From NCBI RefSeq assembly GCF_034087045.1, contig NZ_CP139247.1, forward strand, positions 8,210,001 to 8,274,000: 64,000 nt of DNA. Reading direction: 5' to 3'. The position numbers and the translations under genes were made by a program. Below the pieces are notes generated by a model. The model searched no databases and was not told the origin of the DNA. It saw only the letters and a program-made list of their open reading frames with translations. Source of the DNA: Chitinophaga sancti. Lineage in GTDB: Bacteria; Bacteroidota; Bacteroidia; Chitinophagales; Chitinophagaceae. Shown one piece after another: positions 15,289 to 25,438 of this stretch; the stretch's first letter is position 1; each line of letters begins with the position of its first letter.

Positions 15289-17550
15289 TTAATTACCCAG
15301 TTCAAGCTGGTTTTTTACAAGCGAAAAATAATGACCTTTCTTCATGGTCAATTGCTGATGATTGCCAATTTCCACAATCTTCCCTTTCTCCAGCACCACT
15401 ATCTGATCTGCATTTTTTACTGTGCTCAACCTGTGCGCGATAATAAACACCGTTCTGCCCGTAAAAAATTTCTGCAGGTTTTCCATGATGATCCGTTCAT
15501 TATTAGCATCCAGCGTACTCGTCGCCTCATCCAAAAATATAAACTTCGGTTGCTTATAGATCGCCCTGGCAATCAGGATACGTTGCTTTTGCCCCGAACT
15601 GATATCATTGCCCGATGTACCAATCTTAGTATTTAATCCCAATGGAAGATTGTTGATAAACTGCTCAATGTTCGCCATCCGGATTGCATACATCAACCGC
15701 TCCCGGTCTGCTTCTTCCTGTACCGTTATGTTTTTTGCTATCGTATCTGCAAAAATATACCCATTCGTCATCACCACCCCACATTGATCTCTCCACCACC
15801 GGGACGATACATTGCCCATAGCCGTATTTCCAATATAGATCTGTCCTTCTGCCGGCTCATAAAATTTCAACAACAGCTTCATCAACGTCGTCTTTCCACT
15901 ACCACTGGTGCCCACAATAGCAGTCACCTTTCCCATCGTCAGGTCCAGGTTGATATTATTCAGCACATGTGCCGATGAAGGCCCTCCGTATTGGAAGGAA
16001 ATATCCTGCAACCGGATAATACCCTCCCTCGAAGGTTTTGTTTCTGCAAGAATGTCCACATGATGCCCATTCAATGGGACCTCCGAAACGGCCACCAACT
16101 CATGATCCGGCGTTACTTCATCCGGCTTCTCTTCTTCCTCACGGGTATGAATTTCACTCAGTCTTTCAAGGCTGATCTTTGCATCCTGCGCACCCTGTAT
16201 AAAGTTAATCAACTGATCTACCGGCGAGTTCAATTGCCCGATCACATACGATACGCTCAACATCATACCCAGCGACATATGACCATTCAATACCTCCCGG
16301 GCTGCAATATAAGTAGCCAGTATATTCTTTAACTGTGAAAAGAAATTAGAACCTACCAACTGATACTGGTTGATGGCCAGTCCACTCACATTGATCTTAA
16401 ACATCTTCGCCTGTATCCGCTCCCAACCCCACCTGAACGTGGTTTCACTATTGTTCATCTTGATCTCCTGCATACCGGATACGATCTCATACAAGGTATT
16501 CTGGTTATCCGTCAGCTGCTGAAACCGCGCATAGTTCAACTCTCGCCGCTTCTTCTGATAAAACAATATCCAGACAATAGCACATACTGACCCCCCAAAG
16601 AATACCCAGAATACCGTAAGACTATATACCGCCAGTACGACAGAAAATACCACCAGGTTCACCAGCGAGAACAAGGTATTAAATGACGTGCCCGTCAGGA
16701 ATGATTCTATCTTATTGTGATCAGCTATCCGCTGACTAATATCACCCGGCATCTTGGTGTCAAAAAACCTGACCGGCAATTTCATCAGCTTACTGAGAAA
16801 ATCAGATATAATTGAAATATTGATCCTGCTCCCAACATGCAACAATAACCATCCCCTTATCACATCTATCGCCGTATTGCCTGCAAACAATGCCAGTTGC
16901 GAAAACAATATTAACGACACAAATTCCGGATGCTGCTGGTTTATACCATAATCCACCAATGCCTGCGTCAAAAAAGGAGCGATCAGTGACAATACACTAC
17001 CCACTACCATTCCAAGTAATAACTGCAAAAAATAGTTTCTATAAGGACGAACATAATTCAGCAAAAACGAAAAGCTCTTTACCTCTTTTTTTTCCCCCTC
17101 GTTATCATAAAATGATGCAGTCGGAGACATCAACAATGCAATTCCACAATTATCAGCCGTTCTGACCCACGCCTTTATAAAAGTAGCCTTATCCACCTTT
17201 ACCAATCCAAATGCAGGATCGGCTACCATTATCTTGCCGTTCCTCCTGCTGTTATAATCCTGCGGAGGCAACACTACAAAGTGGTTCTGGTTCCAATATA
17301 ATATACATGGCAGGGTTGCCTCGCTATCTAACTGCTCAAACGACAATTTCGCACCTACCGTGCGGAACCCAATCTTAGTCGCCAGGTCACTGATGTTTTT
17401 TAAATTCACACCCTCCCTGGTCATATAAGAATGATCCCTCAAGGTCTGCAATGAATAGTGCTTCCCATACCAGGCAGCAATCATCTTCAGACACGTAGGT
17501 CCGCAATCCATTTTATCAAGTTGCTTATATATCGGGAATCTCTTACGCAT
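15289..17550 (-). CDS. C39-peptidase ABC exporter for lanthipeptides (LanT/PCAT type)
   Basis: A 753-residue bifunctional transporter that cleaves precursor leaders after a Gly-Gly motif and exports the product. The N-terminal C39 peptidase has Q10, C16 (KMDCGPTC), H90 (QNHFVVL) and D111 (ADPAFG), a complete catalytic set. Six membrane segments follow, then the ATPase with Walker A GTSGSGKTT, signature ISSGQKQR and Walker B FIFLDEATSTLD. The three precursor peptides upstream carry a matching Gly-Gly site. It overlaps the preceding 354-residue gene by 8 bases, indicating translational coupling. Confidence 0.93.
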   Translation of the reverse strand: MRKRFPIYKQLDKMDCGPTCLKMIAAWYGKHYSLQTLRDHSYMTREGVNLKNISDLATKIGFRTVGAKLSFEQLDSEATLPCILYWNQNHFVVLPPQDYNSRRNGKIMVADPAFGLVKVDKATFIKAWVRTADNCGIALLMSPTASFYDNEGEKKEVKSFSFLLNYVRPYRNYFLQLLLGMVVGSVLSLIAPFLTQALVDYGINQQHPEFVSLILFSQLALFAGNTAIDVIRGWLLLHVGSRINISIISDFLSKLMKLPVRFFDTKMPGDISQRIADHNKIESFLTGTSFNTLFSLVNLVVFSVVLAVYSLTVFWVFFGGSVCAIVWILFYQKKRRELNYARFQQLTDNQNTLYEIVSGMQEIKMNNSETTFRWGWERIQAKMFKINVSGLAINQYQLVGSNFFSQLKNILATYIAAREVLNGHMSLGMMLSVSYVIGQLNSPVDQLINFIQGAQDAKISLERLSEIHTREEEEKPDEVTPDHELVAVSEVPLNGHHVDILAETKPSREGIIRLQDISFQYGGPSSAHVLNNINLDLTMGKVTAIVGTSGSGKTTLMKLLLKFYEPAEGQIYIGNTAMGNVSSRWWRDQCGVVMTNGYIFADTIAKNITVQEEADRERLMYAIRMANIEQFINNLPLGLNTKIGTSGNDISSGQKQRILIARAIYKQPKFIFLDEATSTLDANNERIIMENLQKFFTGRTVFIIAHRLSTVKNADQIVVLEKGKIVEIGNHQQLTMKKGHYFSLVKNQLELGN

Positions 17551-18607
17551 TCAGAGGTTGCTTATGGCTGTTAAAATCATTCAGGGCAAAGTTCGTCGCA
17601 CTAATATCCTTTCTTAAATTTTCCTTCACATGCAGCTTTTCATCCAGGTGATTTTCCAGTTTCAACAACAATGCTTCTTTCTTTGCATAATCACTGCTTT
17701 GAACCAGCACCAGCATATCCTGGAACAGGGAGATCTTCAGCAGGTCGAACATCATGCTGGTCGGCTCATTCATAAACTCTATAAAGTTGTCTACAAACAA
17801 TGGATAGTCCTTTTTCCTGAAACTATTCTTCACCTCCAGCCAGTTGGATATAATCACTCTCTCAATAGTATCTGCATTAATTTCCAGTCCCTCAAAAATC
17901 GCCGTATACATATCAGGACAATCCGGAAAATTTGCAGCCATCCTGATCGTCATAGACACCATCGCCCTGAAAGTTTCATAAGTATAATACTCTCTTGCAT
18001 ATGGAATAGCATTCCATATAGCAGGATCATGGTAGATGCCGCCTTTCAGTGAGCCGGGTACACCATTGAACAGGAACTTCATGAGGTCATTCGCTACCTT
18101 ACAGCCTGTACGCCAGTCGCCACTGCGCAGGTAGGAACGGGAAATATTCCTGTACTGCTCCAGGCTGCGAAAGAACAAGGAATGAATACCGATATTGACC
18201 AGGTAATCATTCATCGCCACACATTCCATACTGAAATCTACAGCCTTGTCATACTGTTTTATCTTATGATAATACAATGCTTTTACGGACAGTCCCCATT
18301 GCTTGGCATACAGGTATAGGTGTCCGTTTAATTGCCTTTCAATCGTATGCTCCAATTCAAAAAATCCGGATAATCCAACCTCCCCTTGCGATACCACAAT
18401 ATCCTTTGCAATATCTCCGAACTTCCGGGTTAGCACATATACACTTTCCATTTCTTCCTCGCCGGTGCTATAGGGCAACATTTCCTTGTGCTGCAGAATA
18501 GCAATTAATTTTCCATAGTTATAGAGCATGGTGATTTCCTTTGTACTGGCAGGTAAATCATCACATACAGCCATTAAAGTATCCATTGAACGGTGAAGTG
18601 CTTCCAT
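17543..18607 (-). CDS. Unknown helical protein of the lanthipeptide operon
   Basis: A 354-residue protein that I do not recognise. It has no signal peptide or membrane segment and reads as a continuous helical protein with TPR-like spacing (YYHKIKQYDKAVDFSMECV, YRNISRSYLRSGDWRTGCK). It sits between the LanC-like gene (19 bases away) and the exporter gene (8-base overlap), so a role in modification, delivery to the exporter or immunity is likely on context alone. Confidence 0.75.
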   Translation of the reverse strand: MEALHRSMDTLMAVCDDLPASTKEITMLYNYGKLIAILQHKEMLPYSTGEEEMESVYVLTRKFGDIAKDIVVSQGEVGLSGFFELEHTIERQLNGHLYLYAKQWGLSVKALYYHKIKQYDKAVDFSMECVAMNDYLVNIGIHSLFFRSLEQYRNISRSYLRSGDWRTGCKVANDLMKFLFNGVPGSLKGGIYHDPAIWNAIPYAREYYTYETFRAMVSMTIRMAANFPDCPDMYTAIFEGLEINADTIERVIISNWLEVKNSFRKKDYPLFVDNFIEFMNEPTSMMFDLLKISLFQDMLVLVQSSDYAKKEALLLKLENHLDEKLHVKENLRKDISATNFALNDFNSHKQPLNA

Positions 18608-18625
18608 ACAAAAACTTCTAAGAGG

Positions 18626-19816
18626 TTAAGCGATCATGAGTAACTTTCCAATAGGAGGTAATGATTTATCATCATATCGCATCAGTGCAATACCAATTCC
18701 AATCACACCCCATCCAAAACATACATGCCAGAAATCCGAAGCTTCAAGCAACCTGCTTCTGTAACCGGCATAAGGACCTCCATGAATGCCGTAAAAAGGT
18801 ATCTGCTCATACCAGTAATCTGCACGCTCCAGGTATCTCACATCATTTGTTTTTTCATATACCTTTTCGAATGTAGCAGCCAAACCCGCCGCTCCGTATA
18901 TATACCCGGCATCCAGGGTCAGGTTATCCTGCCGCGATCGCAACAAACAATCTTCCAATGCTCTTTCGGCCTGCTCCTTTAAAGATGTATCCTGCAATGC
19001 ACCTGCAGCCCGATACAAACCATAAGCTGTTCCAAGATCACCATAGCACATCGCAAACTGCTTCGGTTCCACTTTATCATTCCGCATCAAAGGGAAAATA
19101 CCACGTTCCTGTGTTCTTATCTGTTTGCTCACAAAGTGTGCTGTCTTTTTCAATATATCCTCACATATTTTCACTTCAATACCCGCTTCCATCACACTGC
19201 TCACAATATTCATAATTGCAGCACTGCCATGCGAAATTCCAATGTATACCCTGTCATGAATAGAAGGAGATCTCCAGTAATAATCGCCGTCTTCATCCGT
19301 ATAGGCTTTATCACGGAGACCTCTCACCAACGTAGCGAGATTCACCGCCACAGCAGGATTCGTTTGTATACGGTACATAAAATAATGCCCTGCCGCCAGT
19401 GCGCCACTGTTATAATCAAAGTCACCCATGCCGATCTTACTGATCATAAGCGTAGCCAGGGCTTCATCAATATTTGTCAGGAAATCGTCTATATCAATAT
19501 TCAGCAGGTTCGTTTCCCGCAGAAACAATAACATGCGACCTATCTGCCCCAAATGATTATCCAGTGAATCTGTTGCATATACCCGCCTGAAATCGCCGTT
19601 CAGAAATGCCAGCCCCTCCTCTAAATATTTCATAGCCAGGTCCAGGTAAGTATCATCCTGCTTATACTTTGCATAATAACTGTAGAATAAGGTATACCCC
19701 GTAAGCCCCGTATCGAAAGTGGCATTTTGTATCAGGTGCTCAACGCCTGTAATCCCGTCCCTGATGCGTTCAATTTCTTCACTGATCACCACGTTATTTT
19801 TAATAGTCGTCTCCAT
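18626..19816 (-). CDS. lanC: LanC-like lanthionine synthetase with altered zinc site
   Basis: A 396-residue LanC-family alpha/alpha-barrel protein, which normally adds Cys thiols to dehydrated Ser/Thr to close thioether rings. The family repeats are clear: GISHG (H196), CYGDLG (C257), and FGWGVIGIGIALM near the C-terminus. NisC uses Cys-Cys-His to hold zinc; the first Cys is C257 here, but the usual CHG of the next motif reads YIYG (I306, Y307) in the context DAGYIYGAAGL. Two of three zinc ligands are therefore missing unless another residue (for example Cys366 in WHVCFG) substitutes. Four bases separate it from LanB. Confidence 0.85.
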   Translation of the reverse strand: METTIKNNVVISEEIERIRDGITGVEHLIQNATFDTGLTGYTLFYSYYAKYKQDDTYLDLAMKYLEEGLAFLNGDFRRVYATDSLDNHLGQIGRMLLFLRETNLLNIDIDDFLTNIDEALATLMISKIGMGDFDYNSGALAAGHYFMYRIQTNPAVAVNLATLVRGLRDKAYTDEDGDYYWRSPSIHDRVYIGISHGSAAIMNIVSSVMEAGIEVKICEDILKKTAHFVSKQIRTQERGIFPLMRNDKVEPKQFAMCYGDLGTAYGLYRAAGALQDTSLKEQAERALEDCLLRSRQDNLTLDAGYIYGAAGLAATFEKVYEKTNDVRYLERADYWYEQIPFYGIHGGPYAGYRSRLLEASDFWHVCFGWGVIGIGIALMRYDDKSLPPIGKLLMIA

Positions 19817-19819
19817 AGG

Positions 19820-22800
19820 TTAACTCACGTTTATAGATAAAGACAATTGTTTCCCCATTGCTACCAGTGAATCATAATACCTGTAAAGGGTATCATACAC
19901 CACCAGTTCATGAACACGGTGCCTTGCCAAAAAGGTCCTGTTCATCGTCATATGTATATAGCTGTTGAGCAGGCCATCCAGCTGTTGCACCTTCCCTTTT
20001 ATATGCTTAATAGTGGCAGCATGCATGTCGCCTCTCACATTATAACTCTCCATCGCCGCCAGTACCTGTGTAGTTCTCCTGGCAGGTACAAACACTTCCT
20101 GTATCAGCGATTTATTATTCCTGTATTTATTGCTCAGTGACTGATCACACCTGATAGCGCTCTCCCTGCTTCTACCTGCAAACTCCCTGAAAAAGTTATT
20201 CCGCAACTGCTTCATAAAATCCCTTTTCTGCATCAGGTCATACTGAAAATTATCCAGTAGCTGATCTACATTATACAGGGCCATTTGCCAACGCAGCTGT
20301 TCGCCCCGCTGCCCCTGCAGGTGATCAAGCATATTGATCACAGCCTCACTATCATAGTAAAAGAGCGATTCACTGTCTTCCATGGTAAGGGTACCATAGC
20401 GCTCCAGCTCACGCTGGTAAGTATCCATCATACATTTAAATACCTGTCCCGATTCTATAAGGGGTTCCAGTTCCGCATTCAGTTTTTCTGCAATCCGGTA
20501 CCAGCCTTCCTGGTCGGTTCCTCTCAGCAGGCGTAAACGGATATGACTATCAGGGTCATTATAACGGATAAAGAACCATTTTTCAATCGCACCACTACCT
20601 TTCCATTCCTGTAACAACGGTTGGATAATATCCCTGAGCAACAAGTCCATCGTTTTAAAACCACTGTAGATTTTTAAATATAACCACTTGCTACCCGGAC
20701 CAAATGTGCGCTGACAAACTACTGATGAATCGATCAGTTCTTTTGCAGGTTGCTCTGCAAACACCGGACTGGACACAGACATAGGGATCACCATCTCATT
20801 GCCGTAATGACCCTTTTCATCTTTGATAAAACAATTTTCAGGTGTCAGCAGGTGTTCTAAAAAAGTAACCCCACCCTTTCTCATGGCCTGTATCACATGT
20901 CCTTTACAAAATTCGCTGGTGGTATCTATCAGCAATTCATTATCCCCCTCTGAAAGGATCACATAGCGGGGTACCTGGTATTTTTCCAGGAATGCATGCA
21001 GTGTATCCATCAATACTTCGTCCGTACTGTTCCTGAATCTGGCCAGGAACCATTTCTCCCTGTGCAGGATGATCTTTTTATATTCCACCCTTGGCAAATG
21101 AGGCTCCGGCGCATAGTTATACCATTGCCACCTGAAACCCGTGTTCACAAACATCGACTGCAGATCTGTCAGAAAGCGCACAAATGGCTGGGCCAGGTCT
21201 GTATTGAAGGCATTGGTATGACAAGGCAGGATTTCTTTGTTCAATCGCCTGGACCGTACCACAATCCGGTTATTCCTAATGGAGACGAGTATGTCGTTGA
21301 CATCAATCCTATAGGCCGGTTCTACGGCAGACTGACTCAGAAAAGCAATTTCATAGTTCCGCTGTACAGGACGAATCGACAGGTTCGCAAAATGGCCTTC
21401 CGGCACATAAGCGATTTCCGCCATAATCCGCTCTCTGTTCACCTCCTGCTCGGTACGGGTGATATGCAACATTTTTTCTTTCAGGAGACTGTCCCCATGC
21501 GCAAAACGGGCCATCAGTTTGGCCGCAGAAGGCGCATGCAGCTGTGTGGCCAGAAAAGCATATTCGCCTCTGTCAATCGCCTCGCAGGAACTTGCCAGCA
21601 AACTGCCGAACATATAACAGGATGTTGACTGTGTAGGCCGGTCGGCGGCTGACCTGGTTCTTAACATCTCCAGGTCAGCCGCAGTGAGTGTGATGACCTG
21701 TCCACCGGTTTGCCACCAGCTACGCATCTTATTTTCTACAAGGTCTTCAAAAGCCAGTCGCTTACGGGCAGCATCCCCACCACCGGGTGTGATCGCCAGT
21801 TTTTCAATCAATGGCATGTATTCTACATTGCCGGTAGTAGCTAGTCCATAGCCAATGCCTACATCCGGGTCCAGGGCCAGTACCAGTGGAATTTCCGCCT
21901 GTTCATACCGCTCTGCAAATTTCTTCATAAAGGTTTCCAGCAGGGAAGGAACATAAGAAGGAATGGCGCTGCTCAGTTCATAAGACGCCTCCGCCAGCTC
22001 ACTGATCACCTGCCTGTTCAGGTTATTCTGCTGCATATTATAAAACATGTCTGTTTGCAGCACCTCCAGTCCACTCACAGGTATCACGCTCCCGGCCTTT
22101 TCTTCCACTGCCTGAAAACCGGGTAGCGAGATTTTTTCATCCTTCATGACGTGTAACGCTTCTTCCAGTGGTGCACACACCTGCTCCTGCCCTAGCTCCT
22201 GAAGGCGCTGAATAAAGGCAGGTACAAAATTTTCGTTTGCAATAGCAGGCATCAATTCATGTGTAAGCACCTGCGAAGCAATCAGACCATTGATAAAATT
22301 GTTGATGGCCTGCTCGTCAGAAATAGTCTTACCTATTTCGACAGTCAATACAGGAATGGTCACACCCTCCTTTGCCAGTTCCAGTACCATATCGATATAA
22401 TCGCTGGCGGTCAGTGCACTCAAAGCATGATTGCGCTTACCTGCCACCATAGTATATTCTACATACAGGTAGCGATACCCCACCTTGTACAAGGTGTTAT
22501 TCACATAATACCTGATCTGCTCTTTTATTGCCGGCTGTCTGGCCAGCTGGTGCGTGAGTTCATTGATATAACTCATATCAAACCGCGTCGCTTTCCGTAT
22601 TTTATTACTGTCAAAGCTGACCCCACTTTGCTGCTCATGGATGCTTCCACAGGCAGAACCGGCAAACAGGCCAAAGGGTGTACTGCGGGTACACATGCGG
22701 GAGTAATACTTTTGCAGTCCCGTCAATAATTTCTTCAATTTTTTGGGAGATAATTCCTCTCCTTCCAACCATTTTTGTAGAGACATATATAAGTCCCTCG

Positions 22801-22960
22801 ATGAAATATAAATGGCTTCAGAAAAATAAGAGTCACGAAAAAGCTGCTTCACTGCATCCAGGTTGCCCTGATCCAGCAGTTCATTCAGATACAGGATCTC
22901 CTCGACGGGTTTTGCCGGGGTACGCAGCAAATAAAAATCTTCTAACACGTAATCCTTCAT
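19820..22960 (-). CDS. lanB: Class I lantibiotic dehydratase, full length
   Basis: A 1,046-residue LanB that dehydrates Ser and Thr in the precursor using glutamyl-tRNA. The long N-terminal glutamylation domain shows the conserved TRSTPFGLFAG (91-101); the C-terminal elimination (SpaB_C) domain, from about residue 765, shows WFFIRYNDPDSHIRLRLL. Both halves are in one chain, unlike the split dehydratase I recall for the pinensin cluster of Chitinophaga pinensis. No damage is visible. It lies 9 bases after the outer-membrane protein gene and 3 bases before the LanC-like gene. Confidence 0.93.
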   Translation of the reverse strand: MKDYVLEDFYLLRTPAKPVEEILYLNELLDQGNLDAVKQLFRDSYFSEAIYISSRDLYMSLQKWLEGEELSPKKLKKLLTGLQKYYSRMCTRSTPFGLFAGSACGSIHEQQSGVSFDSNKIRKATRFDMSYINELTHQLARQPAIKEQIRYYVNNTLYKVGYRYLYVEYTMVAGKRNHALSALTASDYIDMVLELAKEGVTIPVLTVEIGKTISDEQAINNFINGLIASQVLTHELMPAIANENFVPAFIQRLQELGQEQVCAPLEEALHVMKDEKISLPGFQAVEEKAGSVIPVSGLEVLQTDMFYNMQQNNLNRQVISELAEASYELSSAIPSYVPSLLETFMKKFAERYEQAEIPLVLALDPDVGIGYGLATTGNVEYMPLIEKLAITPGGGDAARKRLAFEDLVENKMRSWWQTGGQVITLTAADLEMLRTRSAADRPTQSTSCYMFGSLLASSCEAIDRGEYAFLATQLHAPSAAKLMARFAHGDSLLKEKMLHITRTEQEVNRERIMAEIAYVPEGHFANLSIRPVQRNYEIAFLSQSAVEPAYRIDVNDILVSIRNNRIVVRSRRLNKEILPCHTNAFNTDLAQPFVRFLTDLQSMFVNTGFRWQWYNYAPEPHLPRVEYKKIILHREKWFLARFRNSTDEVLMDTLHAFLEKYQVPRYVILSEGDNELLIDTTSEFCKGHVIQAMRKGGVTFLEHLLTPENCFIKDEKGHYGNEMVIPMSVSSPVFAEQPAKELIDSSVVCQRTFGPGSKWLYLKIYSGFKTMDLLLRDIIQPLLQEWKGSGAIEKWFFIRYNDPDSHIRLRLLRGTDQEGWYRIAEKLNAELEPLIESGQVFKCMMDTYQRELERYGTLTMEDSESLFYYDSEAVINMLDHLQGQRGEQLRWQMALYNVDQLLDNFQYDLMQKRDFMKQLRNNFFREFAGRSRESAIRCDQSLSNKYRNNKSLIQEVFVPARRTTQVLAAMESYNVRGDMHAATIKHIKGKVQQLDGLLNSYIHMTMNRTFLARHRVHELVVYDTLYRYYDSLVAMGKQLSLSINVS

Positions 22961-22969
22961 ACAAAAAGT

Positions 22970-25360
22970 TTAATAGGTTCTACCTTTCTCTTCAGTATTA
23001 CTGAGCTTACTTTGCTGTCTGGTCTTGGTTTTGCCAAACTTATAAGAGACTGACACACGCACCTTCCGGGCATCAAAATAATTGTTGTAATAAGTAGTTA
23101 CACCATCTACCGTACTATGGAACCGTGTCTTCATGGTTCTGAAAATGTCGGTCGCATTCAGACCAAGAGATAACTTCTTTTGATAACACAATACGGTGAC
23201 ACCAAGATCCACTCCATAATAAGCATCAAATTTGTTCACACCTGACAGCTGTGGAAAAGTATAGGAAGCATCCACGCCCCCCATAACAGTCTTTCCTTTA
23301 TTGAAATAAAAAGTATTGCTGGTAGATACATCAGCCCCCCATCCATGCTGACTGGCAGTATTTGTTACTTTTGAGCGGGTATCGATGTAATACACGGCGG
23401 CTGTGCTGGAGTTTTCCCACCAGTTGCCCACATTCACATTCACGGTTTCATTGATCCCATAATTACGCTGTGAATAATAGTTTTGTCTCGTGAGGCGGGA
23501 TACCTTCGTCACTTCGTCCGTCAACAGGATCTGGTCATATACGTTGTTCAGTATATTGGCCTGTATCCGGGTGATGAACATATTGTTGTGTATATAATTC
23601 AGCTGAAAAGTATTGTTATAAAACGGCTGCAGGTAGGGATTACCTTCATAATAAAAATACTCGCTGATGTATTGTTTAAAAGGATTCAGGTACCAGTAGT
23701 TCGGCCTGTTGATCCGCTTTCCGTAAGAGAAAGAAAAGCTGTTCTGCTTATCTTTTGTAAACCCGATATAGACAGTGGGGAATAATTTCAGGTAATTATT
23801 CTTAGTCGTCTGATCCTGGGTGACAGAGATGCCGGTAGTCTGTGTATACTCCGCCCGCAGCCCCACCTGGAAAGCCCATTTACCTCTATTTTTCAGGGCA
23901 TTGACATACAGCGCTTCAATCCTTTCTTTATAGGTGAATGAATTACTCTTTGTCGTATCATATTTATACCCCAGGTCAGTATAGCTATAATAATTAGTCC
24001 CACTTTTAGTATCAATATAACTGAACTTGCCACCAAAAGAAAAGGTCACAAACCGTGGCCGCAGGTTCACATCTGACTGTAGTGTAAAAGCCTGTACATC
24101 CTGCGGGGCGGTATTCCTGAACCGGTAGCTGTTGGTCATTTCATCATCCGGGTTCAGTACATCACTTTGGGTGAACTGTTCCAACCTGTTATTGAAAGTA
24201 AAATATCCACCATCCATACTGAACTTGCCACCCAGCGAATCAAATTTATTTTCATAATGCAGGTTGAAATCGTGGCTTTGTGTATGCCGGTCAATATTAT
24301 TCTTTGCATCTATGAGAGAATCCAGTTTGCTGAGACCGATAGTCGTATTAGAACGCTCATTGGTAATGGTTTTCCTGCTGGAATAAATGTAGGTGAACCC
24401 AATCAGCTGCCGCTTATTGTAAGTATAGTCAATAGCCGTCCGGGATAAAATATTTTTATTATCGTTCACTGATTTTCTATGTTGATCCCAGGTCTGATCG
24501 GTATAGTAGGTAACAGGGTTAGTCAGTTCGTTATACAAAGATTTTGTCCCGTTCAGACTAGTACTGATATTCCATCTATTTCTGTTCAGGTTCAGTAGTA
24601 CACCTCCGTTCTCCCCACTGTAAAACGCCTGGGTAAAAGCACCATTTAAGCTACCACTGAAACCTTCCTGTCGTTTCTTTTTTGTGACAATGTTGATGAG
24701 ACCATAACTTCCGCCTGCATCATATTTAGCAGGAGGATTAGGGATCAGTTCAATTCTCACCACTTCACTGGCGGGCATACTGCGCAACATATTGATCAGG
24801 TCATCGCCGGATATATGTAATAAGCGGTCGTCCAGCAATACATTGAGCATCCCCGTTCCCCGCAGGGAAATTGAACTGTTGGAGACCCTTATACCGGGCA
24901 TTTTGCCCACAGCATCCAGCGCGGTAGCACCGGTTAAGGCTACATTGTTTTCCACATTCAGAATGGTTCTGTCCAGTTTTTCTTCCAGCACTGGTTTCCG
25001 GCCATTCACCGTAACGTTCTTCAGGGTAGTGACAGATACGCTCATAATGATAACCGGGAGGCTGATATTCGTGTCACTGACATTGATTGCATGCAGGTAT
25101 TCATTAAAAGCAAGACGTTGAATATGGAGGAGATAACTACCCTTGTCAATATTCTTCAGGAGGAAGGTGCCATCATTGTTTGACTGTGCGGTATACATCA
25201 CCTTTTTATCCACACTATTCATCAATTGCACCATGGCCCCTGCCACAGGTAAATGAGCGCTGTCCTGCAATGCCCCGGAAATAGTGAGCTGTTGTGCCAG
25301 AGCCGGTAGCGTGACAAATAAAAAAAACAGGAAAAAGAAATATGGCTTAATTGTAGACAT
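22970..25360 (-). CDS. Outer-membrane beta-barrel protein of the TonB-linked type
   Basis: A 796-residue outer-membrane protein: signal peptide (YFFFLFFLFVTLPALAQQ), an N-terminal carboxypeptidase-regulatory-like domain (TISGALQDSAHLPVAGAMV), a plug-like domain (ALDAVGKMPGIRVSNSSIS, EVVRIELIPNPPAKYDAGG) and a large beta-barrel of the OMP_b-brl_3 family. It is encoded inside the lanthipeptide operon between precursors and dehydratase. A role in peptide passage through the outer membrane, signalling or self-protection is inferred from position only. Confidence 0.85.
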   Translation of the reverse strand: MSTIKPYFFFLFFLFVTLPALAQQLTISGALQDSAHLPVAGAMVQLMNSVDKKVMYTAQSNNDGTFLLKNIDKGSYLLHIQRLAFNEYLHAINVSDTNISLPVIIMSVSVTTLKNVTVNGRKPVLEEKLDRTILNVENNVALTGATALDAVGKMPGIRVSNSSISLRGTGMLNVLLDDRLLHISGDDLINMLRSMPASEVVRIELIPNPPAKYDAGGSYGLINIVTKKKRQEGFSGSLNGAFTQAFYSGENGGVLLNLNRNRWNISTSLNGTKSLYNELTNPVTYYTDQTWDQHRKSVNDNKNILSRTAIDYTYNKRQLIGFTYIYSSRKTITNERSNTTIGLSKLDSLIDAKNNIDRHTQSHDFNLHYENKFDSLGGKFSMDGGYFTFNNRLEQFTQSDVLNPDDEMTNSYRFRNTAPQDVQAFTLQSDVNLRPRFVTFSFGGKFSYIDTKSGTNYYSYTDLGYKYDTTKSNSFTYKERIEALYVNALKNRGKWAFQVGLRAEYTQTTGISVTQDQTTKNNYLKLFPTVYIGFTKDKQNSFSFSYGKRINRPNYWYLNPFKQYISEYFYYEGNPYLQPFYNNTFQLNYIHNNMFITRIQANILNNVYDQILLTDEVTKVSRLTRQNYYSQRNYGINETVNVNVGNWWENSSTAAVYYIDTRSKVTNTASQHGWGADVSTSNTFYFNKGKTVMGGVDASYTFPQLSGVNKFDAYYGVDLGVTVLCYQKKLSLGLNATDIFRTMKTRFHSTVDGVTTYYNNYFDARKVRVSVSYKFGKTKTRQQSKLSNTEEKGRTY

Positions 25361-25365
25361 CTGAA

Positions 25366-25412
25366 AAAAAATGTAGTAACATCCCCCTGCATGTACGTAC
25401 AGGGGGATGTTA
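25366..25412 (-). terminator. Hairpin between the last precursor gene and the outer-membrane protein gene
   Basis: A perfect 13-bp GC-rich stem (25377-25389 with 25400-25412) followed after a few bases by a run of T on the minus strand. It could act as a partial terminator or RNA-stabilising element that keeps precursor mRNA more abundant than the enzyme mRNA. Confidence 0.7.
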
Positions 25413-25438
25413 ATCAGTATGATTATAAAAGCTTACGC

